From Paractinoplanes ovalisporus (GTDB lineage: Bacteria; Actinomycetota; Actinomycetes; Mycobacteriales; Micromonosporaceae): DNA of 64,000 nt. Both the position numbers and the translations under genes were made by a program. Of the stretch, positions 52,743 through 60,999 are shown in pieces. The DNA is taken from positions 62,001-126,000 of the forward strand of contig NZ_JAENHP010000021.1 of the NCBI RefSeq assembly GCF_016834655.1. Reading direction: 5' to 3'. Numbering within the stretch: the first letter of the stretch is position 1; every line of letters begins with the position of its first letter. The notes beneath the pieces were generated by a model. It was not told the DNA's origin and searched no databases. It was given only the letters and a program-made list of their open reading frames with translations.

Positions 52743-53393
52743 CTAGACCAGGCCGGCCTCGTAGGCGACGATCGCCGCCTGCACGCGGTTGCGCACGCCG
52801 AGACGGCTCAACAGGCTGCTCACGTACGCCTTCACGGTGCCCTCGACCAGGAAGAGCCGCCGCCCGATCTCCGCATTGGACAGTCCCTCGCCGACCAGGG
52901 CCAGCACCTCGCGCTCCCGGTCGGTGAGGGCTTCCACCCGCGACCGGGCCTGCGCGCCCGTGCCGAGACGCGGCCCGGCCAGCTCGGTGATGACCCGGTG
53001 CGCGACCCGCGGCGACAGGTAGGCCGCGCCCGCCGCGACCGCCCGGATCGCCGCGGTCAGCTCGCGCGGGTCGCTCGACTTGAGCAGGAACCCGGCCGCG
53101 CCGGCCGCGATGGCCTTGACGATGTACTCGTCCTCACCGAACGTGGTCAGCATCAGCACCCCGGTCTCCGGCATCACGCGGCGTATCTCGGCCGCGGCCG
53201 ACAGCCCGTCCCGGCGCGGCATGCGGATGTCGAGCAGCACGACCGCGGGCCGGTGCCGCCGCACGAGATCGACCGCCTCCGCCCCGTCCGCCGCCTCGGC
53301 CACGACCTCGATGCCGTCGTCGTTGTCGAGGATCGCGCGGATCCCGGCCCGGATCATCGCCTCGTCGTCCGCGATCAGGACCCGTACGCTCAA
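52743..53393 (-). CDS. NarL/LuxR family response regulator
   Basis: A 216-residue regulator. The receiver has VRVLIADDEAMIRAGIRAIL (acidic pair), phospho-acceptor Asp in VVLLDIRMPRRDGLSA, TTFGEDEYIVKAI and the Lys in FLLKSSDPRELTAAI. The C-terminal helix-turn-helix is LTDREREVLALVGEGLSNAE with VEGTVKAYVSSLLSRLGV. The start chosen is TTG at 53393, because it overlaps the kinase stop as TTGA and the domain begins right there; an ATG at 53435 adds 14 non-domain residues. Paired with the kinase upstream. Confidence 0.93.
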   Translation of the reverse strand: MSVRVLIADDEAMIRAGIRAILDNDDGIEVVAEAADGAEAVDLVRRHRPAVVLLDIRMPRRDGLSAAAEIRRVMPETGVLMLTTFGEDEYIVKAIAAGAAGFLLKSSDPRELTAAIRAVAAGAAYLSPRVAHRVITELAGPRLGTGAQARSRVEALTDREREVLALVGEGLSNAEIGRRLFLVEGTVKAYVSSLLSRLGVRNRVQAAIVAYEAGLV

Positions 53394-54970
53394 TGCAGTC
53401 GTTCCTTGCTGCTCAGGCGGCCGTCGGTGAAGCACAGACGGTACGCGGCGTCGGCCATCGGAAAGTTGCCGTCGGTGTACAGCTCGCAGCCTTCGGGTTT
53501 GTCGCCCGGCGCCTGCCGTCGCGGGAGGGTCAGGTCGGCGCGCGGCGTGCCGGCCGTCAGCCGCTCGAACGCGGCCTCCTCGAGCACCGACCCGGCCACC
53601 GCAAACGGGTAGTAACCGAGCGCGGTCACGGCCACCAGCACAGCCGGTGTCAGCACGGCCGCCGCGAGGCTCCTCCGTGTTCGCCGCCGCATCTCGGTCT
53701 CACCCGTCACCGGCGCCGGCGCGGCACCTCGCGGAATCTCCGCGACCAGGCGGAAACCCCCGTCCGGGGTGGGCTCGGCGGTCAGCTTCCCGCCATTTAT
53801 CCGTACGCGTTCCCGCAGCCCGACGATCCCGAGGCCACCCGTCCTCCCGGTCGCCTCCGCTCCGTCGACGGCCTTGTTGACAACCGCTCCGTCAGCCCGG
53901 CTGTTGGCGACCCCTCCGTCGGTCGGCCCGTTGGTAACCGCTCCGCCAGCCCGGCTGTTGGCGACCCCTCCGCCGGTCGGCCCGTTGGTAACCGCTCCGC
54001 CAGCCCGGCTGTTGGCGACCGCTTCGTCGGCGGCCCCGTTGACAACCGCGATGTGCGACCGATCGCCGTCGTCGCGCAGGGTGACCGTGACCGCGGCTCC
54101 CGGCGCGTGCCGACTCGCGTTCGTCAGTCCTTCGCGCACCACCTGGAACGCCGTCTCCCGCACCTTGCGGGGCAGGTCGCCCCCGGTCTCCAGCGTGATC
54201 GGCAGGCCGGCGTCGCGCGACCGGGCGACCAATGTGCCGATGTCGTCCTGCGTCGTCGGGGCCTCTTCGCCCTCTTCCCGCAGCACCCCGATGATCTCGC
54301 GCAGCTGGTCGGTCGCGGTGGCCGCCGACTCTCGGATCCGCCCCGCCGCCGCGCGCTGCTTCTCCGGCACCGCGGGCGTCGTCTCCAGCGCCCCGGCCGA
54401 CAGCGCGATCAGGCTCAGCTCGTGCCCGAGCGAGTCGTGCATCTCCTGCGCGATGCGGGCCCGTTCCCGCAGCCGGGCCTCCCGCTCGACCATCCGGCGC
54501 TCGTACTCGAGCCGGGCCGCCCGCTCCCACCCCGCAGAGACCAGACGGGCGTGCTGGGCCCGGTAGCGTCCCGCCAGCCAGGGGAAGACGCCGAGCACCA
54601 GCCAGGCCATGGCCAGGAAGAACCACTCGGCCTGCCCCGTGCCGAACACGGCGAAGTTGAGCACCGTGCCACCCACCGCGATCGCCCCGAAGGCCGCGGC
54701 CACGGCCCCCAGCTTCTCGGTGCGCAGCCCGACCAGATAGCTCACGACCGGCAACGCGAAGACGAAGTTCCCGTCGACCAGCGTGCCCGCCACCACCACG
54801 AGCCAGCCCACCACCGGCCACCGCCGGGCCGTGAGCACCATGACGGCCGCCGCCGCGAGCGCCGCCAGAATCCCCGGCACGCTGCCGCTCATCACCTGGT
54901 GGGTCGCCACCGGCGCGATGAGCACCGCCCCGAGCAGCCCGTCGGCCCACCATTCCCGCCGTCCGCGCAT
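53390..54970 (-). CDS. Sensor histidine kinase (NarL-linked, HisKA_3) with repeat insert and C-terminal membrane tail
   Basis: A 526-residue kinase. Residues ~1-125 hold about five membrane segments. The H-box is RARIAQEMHDSLGHELSLIA (~169-188) and the N-box region is VVREGLTNASRHAPGAAVTV. The ATP lid is replaced by three in-frame 18-residue repeats (VANSRAGGAVTNGPTGG type, ~310-365) before LGIVGLRERVRINGGKL. After the kinase domain comes a second membrane segment (MRRRTRRSLAAAVLTPAVLV, ~427-450) and a ~75-residue outside tail with two Cys (GCELYTDG, RLCFTDGR). The response regulator start overlaps its stop (TTGA). Confidence 0.9.
   Translation of the reverse strand: MRGRREWWADGLLGAVLIAPVATHQVMSGSVPGILAALAAAAVMVLTARRWPVVGWLVVVAGTLVDGNFVFALPVVSYLVGLRTEKLGAVAAAFGAIAVGGTVLNFAVFGTGQAEWFFLAMAWLVLGVFPWLAGRYRAQHARLVSAGWERAARLEYERRMVEREARLRERARIAQEMHDSLGHELSLIALSAGALETTPAVPEKQRAAAGRIRESAATATDQLREIIGVLREEGEEAPTTQDDIGTLVARSRDAGLPITLETGGDLPRKVRETAFQVVREGLTNASRHAPGAAVTVTLRDDGDRSHIAVVNGAADEAVANSRAGGAVTNGPTGGGVANSRAGGAVTNGPTDGGVANSRADGAVVNKAVDGAEATGRTGGLGIVGLRERVRINGGKLTAEPTPDGGFRLVAEIPRGAAPAPVTGETEMRRRTRRSLAAAVLTPAVLVAVTALGYYPFAVAGSVLEEAAFERLTAGTPRADLTLPRRQAPGDKPEGCELYTDGNFPMADAAYRLCFTDGRLSSKERLH
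53882..54043. repeat. 54-bp in-frame minisatellite in the kinase ATP-lid region
   Basis: Three units start at 53882, 53936 and 53990 (AACCGCTCCGTCAGCCCGGC...). A partial fourth begins at 54044, and a partial one lies upstream. Each encodes 18 residues on the minus strand, keeping the kinase frame open. Confidence 0.93.
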
Positions 54971-55022
54971 CGAGTCAGGCTAGCCACGGGCGACCAGTCC
55001 CACTACCGACGAAAGTCAGGTC

Positions 55023-55050
55023 TGTGGACAACGCCTGAGCCTGTGGACAA
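55023..55050. promoter_or_regulatory. Two DnaA-box-like sequences
   Basis: TGTGGACAA at 55023-55031 and at 55042-55050, same orientation, 19 bp apart. Both are reverse complements of TTGTCCACA, the form preferred in high-GC actinobacteria. They sit in the 158-bp space between the kinase start and the ykoC stop. The rest of the space shows no other feature. Confidence 0.5.
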
Positions 55051-55128
55051 GCCCCCGCGTGGGCTTGACAAGCGGTAGCGTCAGCCCCGATTTTCCCTGG
55101 GTGGGCGGGGGAGGCGGTGGCTGCTCCG

Positions 55129-55929
55129 TCAGATGATCGGGCGGAACAGGCCCAGCGTGATCGTCACGGTCAGGGCCAGGGCGGAGAGCAGCACCGCCCC
55201 GGCGACCAGGGCCGCGTCGGCTCGCTGGAAGGACTGGCGGCGGGCGTACGTGCGGGGGATGCCCGAGTCGAAGCCGCGCGCGTCCATCGCCACCGCCAGG
55301 CGGCCGCCCCGGCGGAGGGCGCCGACCAGCAGGGCGAACGCGGTCGAGACGAACAGGCGCAACGCCGCCACCGGGTTGCGGCCCGCGTCTACGCCCCGGG
55401 CGCGGCGGGCCAGGGTGAGCATCTGCCACTCGGCTCCCAGCAGCGGCAGCAGGCGGAACGCGGCCAGCGCGCCGATCGCGAAACGGGCCGGGGCCTTCGC
55501 GTTCTGCACCAGGGCGTCGGCCAGGTCGGTGGGGTCGGTGGTGGCGAAGACCAGCACGCCCGGGACGGCCACGGCGAACAGGCGCAGGATCAGGCCCAGG
55601 GCCGACATCAGCACGCCGGTGGTGACGTCGAACGGGCCCAGGTCGAGCAGCAGGGTTCCGCTGCGGTTGGCCGAGAACAGCACCATCGTGACCAGCAGGC
55701 CGAGCGAGGCGACCAGCACGGGCCAGGCCCGCCGGGCCAGCGTCGCGTAGCGCAGACCGAACAGCGGCACCAGGGCCAGCTCGATGGCGAGCGCGATCGC
55801 CGGGGTGAGCGGGTCGAGGGTGGCGATCAGCGGCAACGAGAAGAGCAGGGCCGCGGCGAGCTTCGCGACCGGGTTGCGGCGGGCCAGCGGCGCCGCCGGG
55901 TCGGCGACCGGCTGAAAGGCAAGGGTCAT
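55129..55929 (-). CDS. ykoC: ECF transporter T component (YkoC-like)
   Basis: A 266-residue membrane coupling protein. It begins with the CbiQ-like pattern ARRNPVAKLAAALLFSLPLI and has about five membrane segments. The coupling helices carry TLARRARGVDAG (residues ~172-183) and VAMDARGFDSGIPRTYARRQ (~216-235), the two Ala-Arg-Gly motifs that contact the ATPases. The ATG at 55929 is used. It is last in ykoE-ykoD-ykoC; the spacer to ykoD has been enlarged by a 47-bp tandem duplication. Confidence 0.92.
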   Translation of the reverse strand: MTLAFQPVADPAAPLARRNPVAKLAAALLFSLPLIATLDPLTPAIALAIELALVPLFGLRYATLARRAWPVLVASLGLLVTMVLFSANRSGTLLLDLGPFDVTTGVLMSALGLILRLFAVAVPGVLVFATTDPTDLADALVQNAKAPARFAIGALAAFRLLPLLGAEWQMLTLARRARGVDAGRNPVAALRLFVSTAFALLVGALRRGGRLAVAMDARGFDSGIPRTYARRQSFQRADAALVAGAVLLSALALTVTITLGLFRPII

Positions 55930-56014
55930 GGCCGCGGCCGCCGGTCAGGGAGCGGGTCTCGGAAGGCAAGGGTCATGGCCGCGGCCGCCGGTGCGGGAGC
56001 GGGTCTTGGAAGGG
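55921..56014. repeat. 47-bp tandem duplication at the ykoD/ykoC junction
   Basis: Copies 55921-55967 and 55968-56014 (AAGGGTCATGGCCGCGGCCG...) differ at a few bases. Both contain TCAT, i.e. overlapping stop and start (ATGA) on the minus strand. Reading on from ykoD's stop, the second copy still encodes FRDPLPDRRPRP-stop, a diverged echo of ykoD's own FQDPLPHRRPRP-stop. Before duplication ykoD and ykoC were ATGA-coupled. Confidence 0.9.
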
Positions 56015-57403
56015 GGCCGTGCCCAGCGGGAACGTACGGTCGGCCAGGGTCTGCACGAAGTCGTCGTCGTGGGTGACCGCCATGATGCCGTGGCCGTCGT
56101 CGCGCAGGGTGGCCAGCAGCGTGACCAGTTCGATCCAGGTCCGGCGGTCCTGCCCGAACGTCGGCTCGTCGAGCACCAGCAGCCGCGGCGCGGTGGCCAG
56201 GGCGGTCGCCACGCTGAGGCGACGGGCCTCACCGCCCGAGAGCGTGTACGGGTTGGCATTGGCCAGTTTGGTCAGGCGCAGACGCTCCAGCAGGTCCGAC
56301 ACCGTGGTCGCGACCGCCGTGGGGGAGCGGCCCAGGCGACGGGGCCCCACCGCCAGCTCGTCGGCGACGCGGGACGTGACGAACTGGTGTTCCGGGTTCT
56401 GGAAGACCGAACCGATCCGGCCGGTCAGCGTGGCCGCGCGCCACTTGTGCGGGGGCTTGGCGTCGCCGAAGCCGCGCACCCGGCCCGCCGACGGTGCGAG
56501 CAGGCCACCGATAATCAGCGCCAGCGTCGACTTGCCGGCCCCGTTCGGCCCGGTCACCGCCAGCACCTCACCCGCGCCCACCCCGAGTGTCACCGGCGCG
56601 AGCCGATTCAGGACCGAGACCGCTTCCGCCCGTACGAGATCAGGGGTGGCCGCCGTGGCCGACTTGAGCGGCGGGATCGTGAAGCCCGGCACCCACACAC
56701 CCTCGTCGGCGAGCCGGTCGCCGTACGCCGCGAACACCATCTCGGGTGTGCCGTCGGCCCGGATGCCGCCGCCCGGTTCCAGCACCACCACCCTCTCGAC
56801 CAGCGGCAACGCCTCGGCCACCCGGTGCTCGACCAGGATCATGGTGGTGTCGGTGAGGCCCGAGACCGATTCCCGTACGAGGGTGGCCCCGGCCGGATCG
56901 AGGTTGGCCGTCGGCTCGTCGAGCAGCAGCACCCCGGGCCGCAACGCCAGCACCCCGGCCAGCGCGAGCCGCTGCGCCTCCCCACCTGACAGCGCCGCCG
57001 TGGAACGGGTGATCGGGTAGGGGAAGCCGACCCGGTCGAGCGCGTCGCTGACCCGCGGCCAGATCTGGGCCGGCGGCACCCCGCGGTTCTCCAGCCCGAA
57101 CGCCACGTCGTCGCCGCTGCGGGCCATCACCAGCTGGGTCTGCGGGTCTTGGAAGACGATGCCGGCCCGATCGCGGGCCTTGCGGGGGTCGAGGCCGTCG
57201 ATCTCGATCGTGCCCTCGGCCTCGCCCGAATCCTCCGGCAGCAGCCCGGCCAGCGCCGCCAGCAGGGTGCTCTTGCCGGCCCCGGACGGACCCAGCAGGA
57301 GCACCCGCTCGCCGTGCGCGATGTGCAGGTCGACGTCGCGGACGGCCCAGGCCCGGCGGCCCGCGTGCCGCCAGCCGAATCCGCGGAGGACGACCTCACT
57401 CAT
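55973..57403 (-). CDS. ykoD: ECF transporter ATPase, fused double domain (YkoD-like)
   Basis: A 476-residue protein with two ABC ATPases. Domain 1 has Walker A LLGPSGAGKSTLLAALAG (residues ~35-52), a Q-loop in GIVFQDPQTQL, signature ALSGGEAQRLALAGVLALRP and Walker B VLLLDEPTANLDPAG. Domain 2 has Walker A VTGPNGAGKSTLALIIGG (~274-291), VFQNPEHQF, TLSGGEARRLSVATALATAP and LLVLDEPTFGQDRRT. Both sites look complete. It energises uptake of the thiamine precursor with YkoE and YkoC. The start at 57403 lies 18 bp after ykoE; regulated by the upstream TPP riboswitch. Confidence 0.94.
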   Translation of the reverse strand: MSEVVLRGFGWRHAGRRAWAVRDVDLHIAHGERVLLLGPSGAGKSTLLAALAGLLPEDSGEAEGTIEIDGLDPRKARDRAGIVFQDPQTQLVMARSGDDVAFGLENRGVPPAQIWPRVSDALDRVGFPYPITRSTAALSGGEAQRLALAGVLALRPGVLLLDEPTANLDPAGATLVRESVSGLTDTTMILVEHRVAEALPLVERVVVLEPGGGIRADGTPEMVFAAYGDRLADEGVWVPGFTIPPLKSATAATPDLVRAEAVSVLNRLAPVTLGVGAGEVLAVTGPNGAGKSTLALIIGGLLAPSAGRVRGFGDAKPPHKWRAATLTGRIGSVFQNPEHQFVTSRVADELAVGPRRLGRSPTAVATTVSDLLERLRLTKLANANPYTLSGGEARRLSVATALATAPRLLVLDEPTFGQDRRTWIELVTLLATLRDDGHGIMAVTHDDDFVQTLADRTFPLGTAPFQDPLPHRRPRP

Positions 57404-57421
57404 GCTTCGAATGTCACCAAA

Positions 57422-57994
57422 TCAGACGAGCGCCCGCGAGCGACCCGCCGGGAACCGGTCCAGCACACCGGTCTGCGCCAGCGCACGGGTCAGCAGAACA
57501 CTGCCCAGGCCGGCGATCACCAGGGCCGAGGCGGCGGTGATGAGGACGTACGGGATGCGGAAGGAGCCCCACGCCGTGTCCGGGTACCAGACGAAGACGT
57601 CGTAGACCGCGGCGACCAGGCCGGCCGTCGCGCCCGCCAGCAGCGCCACGGGCAGGCGGTACACCTTGTACGCGAAGATCGCGAAGATCAGTTCCGCGCC
57701 GAGCGCCTCGAGCGGGCCCTGCACGGCGATCGTCCAACCCCAGCTGGTGCCGATCGCCACCGAGACGAGCGCGGCCAGCGACAGCGTGTAGAAGGCGGCG
57801 CCCGGTTTGCGCACGATGAGCGCGCCGAGCACGGCCGGCACCAGCCACACCCCATAGAGCAGGGCCCGGCCGGGCAGCGGGATGGCGTCGGCCGGCCCGT
57901 TGTAGAGCAGGCCCCACGCCCAGAAGATGACGCCGAAGGCCACGGCGACGATCGAGGCTATGACGATGTCGATCGTCCGCCAACGGTTGTTCAT
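57422..57994 (-). CDS. ykoE: ECF transporter S component (YkoE, thiamine-pyrimidine uptake)
   Basis: A 190-residue S component with about five or six membrane segments. It starts at the ATG at 57994 (MNNRWRTIDIVIASIVAVAF), preceded by GGGAGG; the open frame runs on upstream through the riboswitch but is not coding. Conserved features are IDIVIASIVAVAFGVIFWAW (segment 1), GTSWGWTIAVQGPLEALGAE (residues ~95-114) and VYDVFVWYPDTAWGSFRIPY. YkoE proteins bind hydroxymethylpyrimidine or thiamine. TPP riboswitch control supports the assignment. Confidence 0.94.
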   Translation of the reverse strand: MNNRWRTIDIVIASIVAVAFGVIFWAWGLLYNGPADAIPLPGRALLYGVWLVPAVLGALIVRKPGAAFYTLSLAALVSVAIGTSWGWTIAVQGPLEALGAELIFAIFAYKVYRLPVALLAGATAGLVAAVYDVFVWYPDTAWGSFRIPYVLITAASALVIAGLGSVLLTRALAQTGVLDRFPAGRSRALV

Positions 57995-58075
57995 ACGAAC
58001 CTCCCAGTGAGTACCGGGAGGAGACGCACGCCATGTCCGGGCGGATCCCGGGCACGGCGCGGCTGGAGAAGACCG

Positions 58076-58160
58076 AACTTCCTGCGCTGGCATTACCCAG
58101 ATCAGGTACGAGGGTCTGCGGTCGCCCGCACTCTCAGCGCTGTGCGCTCCCCTGTCGGAA
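58076..58160 (-). ncRNA. TPP riboswitch (THI element)
   Basis: On the minus strand the conserved parts appear in order: GACAGGGGAGC (P1/P2 start), GCGCTGAGAGTGCGGG (the CTGAGA motif that binds the pyrimidine), ACCCTCGTACCTGATCTGGG and TAATGCCAGCGCAGGAAG (pyrophosphate-binding half). The element lies ~82 nt upstream of the ykoE start; the intervening part would be the expression platform, ending in the GGGAGG ribosome site. High TPP should shut off ykoEDC, probably by hiding that site. Confidence 0.96.
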
Positions 58161-58267
58161 CGAGGTTCACCCGCGGCCGGTCCGGCAACCGTCGTGAACA
58201 AACCTCGCGGTGTGTTTCGATGACGCTAACACTGGTCACGGTCAGGCGACAGCGAGGGAGTGATCAC

Positions 58268-59089
58268 ATGGAGATCAAGGCGCGCGGACTGACCTTCGAC
58301 GTGTACGAGGGTGGGCCGTCCGACGGCGATCCCGTGCTCCTGCTGCACGGCTTCCCCCAGGACCACCGCGAGTTCGACCGGCTCGCGCCGCAGCTGCACG
58401 AGAAAGGCCTGCGCACGTACGCCATCGACCAGCGCGGCACCTCACCCGGCGCCCGCCCGGCCGACGTCGGGGCCTACCGCATGTCCGAGCCGACCGCCGA
58501 CGCCGTGGCCGTGCTCGACGCGCTCGGCATCGAGTCCGCGCACGTGATCGGCCACGACTGGGGAGCGGTCGTGGGCTGGTGGCTGGCCTCCGGCTACCCC
58601 GAGCGGGTCCGCACGCTGACCGCCGTCTCGGTGCCGCACCCCAAGGCGCTGGGGCTGGCTCTGCGCGTACGGGCGTCGCAGCGGGCCCGGATGGCGTACT
58701 TCAAGCTGTTCCAGTCGCGGATCGCCGAGCGGTTCCTGCTGGCCCGTGACGCTGCCGCGCTGCGGGCCATGTTCCAGCCGATCGGGGCCACGGGCGACAA
58801 GTACGTCGAGTCGATGCAGACCGAGCCGGGCCGGCTCACCGCGGGCCTCAACTGGTACCGGGCGACCACCGGCGGTTCACCCGACAGCCCCGGCATCATC
58901 CGCGTGCCCACGACCTATGTGTGGAGCGACCGCGACGGCGTGGTCGGGCTGACCGCCGCGCTGCGCACCCGCGACTGGGGCGACGCCGACTATCAGCTGG
59001 TGGCGATGCGGGGGATCAGCCACTGGGTGCCCGAGCAGGCGCCGGCCGCGCTGGCCGACGCGGCCCTCGCTCGTATCGGCCTAGTTTGA
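58268..59089 (+). CDS. α/β-hydrolase (epoxide hydrolase-like)
   Basis: A 273-residue α/β-hydrolase. The oxyanion motif is LLLHGFPQDHREFDRL (residues ~24-39) and the nucleophile elbow is VIGHDWGAVVGWWLASG (Asp at ~98), an Asp nucleophile as in epoxide hydrolases and haloalkane dehalogenases. The cap contains YFKLFQSRIAERFL. An acid is possible in VWSDRDGVVG, and the His is in MRGISHWVPEQAP. The ATG at 58268 follows GAGGGAG. The frame extends upstream through the riboswitch region but is not coding there. Divergent from ykoE. Substrate unknown. Confidence 0.9.
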   Translation: MEIKARGLTFDVYEGGPSDGDPVLLLHGFPQDHREFDRLAPQLHEKGLRTYAIDQRGTSPGARPADVGAYRMSEPTADAVAVLDALGIESAHVIGHDWGAVVGWWLASGYPERVRTLTAVSVPHPKALGLALRVRASQRARMAYFKLFQSRIAERFLLARDAAALRAMFQPIGATGDKYVESMQTEPGRLTAGLNWYRATTGGSPDSPGIIRVPTTYVWSDRDGVVGLTAALRTRDWGDADYQLVAMRGISHWVPEQAPAALADAALARIGLV

Positions 59090-59120
59090 TTTCTGTTTAA
59101 TCAGGGGATACCGCCGCGTC

Positions 59121-59657
59121 ATGGTGGCTGAGAAGGCGCGCATCAAGCACGAGACCGAAAAACAGCGCTGGGACCGGAACTTCGCCGATCTGCTGCAGGA
59201 GTTGCGGGTCGCCCAGACCGGCATCCAGATCCTCTTCGCGTTCCTGCTGACCCTGCCCTTCAGCAGCGGTTTCCCGCAGGTCACCCAGTTCCAGAAGGAT
59301 ACGTACGTGGTGGCGCTGCTCGCCGCCGCGGCCGCCACCGCCATGATCATCGCGCCCGTCGCGTTCCACCGGGCGTTGTTCCGGCAGGGCCGCAAACCCG
59401 AACTGGTGCGTTACGCCCACCGCATGGCGACCGGCGGCCTCGCCTTCCTTCTGGTCTCGATGGTCTCCTGTGTCCTGCTGGTCACCGACTTCATCCTCAC
59501 CCGGTGGATCGCCTTCGTCTTCACCGGCATCGCGGCCGCCTTCTTCCTGACGTTTTGGGCGGCCATCCCGTGGTTCCGGCGCAACTGGATCGACGAGGAA
59601 GCCGAGGAGGAGGACGAGAAGGTCAGCGACGGGCCGACTTTAGACCGAGACGCCTGA
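59121..59657 (+). CDS. DUF6328 family membrane protein
   Basis: A 178-residue protein. A charged N-terminus (HETEKQRWDRNFADLLQELR) leads to the family signature QTGIQILFAFLLTLPFSSGF (residues ~33-52). Three further membrane segments follow (~64-90, ~108-128, ~132-155), and the tail is acidic (DEEAEEEDEKVSD). This layout is that of DUF6328, an actinobacterial membrane family of unknown function. The start ATG at 59121 follows the hydrolase after 31 bp. The 3' end overlaps the convergent gene by 35 bp. Confidence 0.85.
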   Translation: MVAEKARIKHETEKQRWDRNFADLLQELRVAQTGIQILFAFLLTLPFSSGFPQVTQFQKDTYVVALLAAAAATAMIIAPVAFHRALFRQGRKPELVRYAHRMATGGLAFLLVSMVSCVLLVTDFILTRWIAFVFTGIAAAFFLTFWAAIPWFRRNWIDEEAEEEDEKVSDGPTLDRDA

Positions 59658-60231
59658 GCTCCAGCTCGGCCAGCGCGTCCACGGCCGACGCGTCGCCGTT
59701 GCGCCACGACTGGGCGATGTCGGGGCCGAGCTTGGCCAGCTTGTTCAGCGGCTGCGAGGAGAGCGCGCGGAGAGCCAGCAGGTCGCGTCCGGCGGGCTGG
59801 TCCCGTACGGCGGAAGCCACCGCGGCCCGGCGCATCCACCGCAACCGCAGCGGGAGCCAGAGGAAGAGCACGAGAGCCATCGGAACGGCCACCGCCACGA
59901 GAGCCACGATGATCGCCGCGGTGTCGACGACCTCCTGCTGCTGACGGCCCGCCTCGGCCAGCGACCGGGCCGCGTCGGCCGCCCCGGTGAACGGCTTGAC
60001 CAGCTGGTCACCGACCAGCGGCACGCCACCGACCTTGTTGCCGGCGTCGGTCAGGTTGTCGGCGATGCCACCGCCCGCGCTCTCCAGCTTGGCGCCGGGG
60101 ACTCCGAGTTTCTCGACCATGTCGTTGACCCACATCGCGACCCGGACCCACAGATAGATCCAGAGAACCACGACGATGTCGGTGAGGAGCTGGCGTACGG
60201 CGGTGGGCAGCCGGTCGGCGTAGGGCTTCAC
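59623..60231 (-). CDS. Hypothetical membrane protein
   Basis: A 202-residue protein with two clear membrane segments: residues ~16-35 (LTDIVVVLWIYLWVRVAMWV) and ~107-130 (AAIIVALVAVAVPMALVLFL). Between them is an outside region of ~70 residues with Gly-rich and helical parts (KLESAGGGIADNLTDAGNKV). The cytoplasmic tail (~135-202) is basic and helical (RDLLALRALSSQPLNKLAKL). No family recognised. It is 37 bp downstream of zur on the same strand, and convergent-overlapping with the DUF6328 gene. Confidence 0.75.
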   Translation of the reverse strand: MKPYADRLPTAVRQLLTDIVVVLWIYLWVRVAMWVNDMVEKLGVPGAKLESAGGGIADNLTDAGNKVGGVPLVGDQLVKPFTGAADAARSLAEAGRQQQEVVDTAAIIVALVAVAVPMALVLFLWLPLRLRWMRRAAVASAVRDQPAGRDLLALRALSSQPLNKLAKLGPDIAQSWRNGDASAVDALAELELRRLGLKSARR

Positions 60232-60268
60232 CGGCTCAGCGTCCCAGCAATTGAGTCTTTAGTCAGCT

Positions 60269-60700
60269 TCAGGGGCGGTGGCCGGGGTGGTTGGACGGGT
60301 TGGTAGCGCAGTCCGGGCAGGTGCCGAAGATCTCCATCGTGTGGGACACGTTGACGTAGCCGTGCCGGCTGGCCACCTTCTCGGCCCACGACTCGACCGC
60401 GGGGCCCTCGACCTCGACCGCGCGCCCGCACTCCCGGCACACCAGGTGATGGTGGTGGCCCTGGCTGCAGCGGCGGTAAAGATGCTCGCCGCCGGGCGGG
60501 CGCATCACGTCGATCTCGCCGGCGTCGGCCAGGCCCTGCAACGTGCGGTAGACCGTGGTCAGGCCCACCCGCTCGCCGCGTTCCCGCAGCCGGGCGTGCA
60601 GTTCCTGAGCGCTGTAGAAGCCCTCGGCCTCGGACAGCACCGCGCTCACGGCCGAACGCTGCTTGGTGTTGCGCTGCGCGACGTTCTGGTCGGCGCTCAT
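60269..60700 (-). CDS. zur: Zinc uptake regulator Zur (Fur family)
   Basis: A 143-residue Fur-family protein. The winged helix is AVSAVLSEAEGFYSAQELHA with RVGLTTVYRTLQGLADAGEI (residues ~17-62). The regulatory metal site includes GHHHHLVCRECGRAVEVEGP, and the structural zinc site uses CREC and the C-terminal CPDC. With zinc bound it represses high-affinity uptake. It is last in znuA-znuC-znuB-arsR-zur and overlaps the arsR stop by 4 nt. A Zur-type box stands upstream of znuA, so the operon is autoregulated. Confidence 0.95.
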   Translation of the reverse strand: MSADQNVAQRNTKQRSAVSAVLSEAEGFYSAQELHARLRERGERVGLTTVYRTLQGLADAGEIDVMRPPGGEHLYRRCSQGHHHHLVCRECGRAVEVEGPAVESWAEKVASRHGYVNVSHTMEIFGTCPDCATNPSNHPGHRP

Positions 60701-60999
60701 GATCGAACCTCCCTCGCGTGACTGACCGCGTCGGCGACTATATGCGCAACGTGATCGTCCACGAGCGAGTATGCGATCTCCCGGCCACGCCGTGCCCCGC
60801 GGACCACCCCGGCGCCGCGCAGCACCCGCAGATGCTGGGACACCAGCGGTTGCGGGGCGCCGAGCTTCTCCACCAGTTCGTGGACGCAGCGCTCGCCGAC
60901 CCCCAACTCTGCCACGATCGCGACCCGGATCGGCGCCGACAGGGCCCGCAGCAGCTCACCGGCCGACTCGTACGCCTCGTACCCGCTCGTCGTCGTCAT
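60697..60999 (-). CDS. ArsR/SmtB family metalloregulator
   Basis: A 100-residue ArsR regulator. The recognition helix is QPLVSQHLRVLRGAGVVRGA (residues ~49-68), then the wing GARRGREIAYSLVDDHVAHI. The C-terminal helix VDDHVAHIVADAVSHARE has Asp/His spacing (DxH...HxxxE-like) expected of an α5-type zinc site as in SmtB, CzrA and mycobacterial zinc sensors. It overlaps znuB and zur by 4 nt each. An SmtB-Zur tandem is known in mycobacteria, where SmtB releases DNA on zinc excess. Confidence 0.9.
   Translation of the reverse strand: MTTTSGYEAYESAGELLRALSAPIRVAIVAELGVGERCVHELVEKLGAPQPLVSQHLRVLRGAGVVRGARRGREIAYSLVDDHVAHIVADAVSHAREVRS

Noticed and set aside
57149-59089. 646-codon frame upstream of the α/β-hydrolase
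   Set aside because: It runs through the complement of ykoE and the TPP riboswitch; family homology begins at the ATG at 58268.
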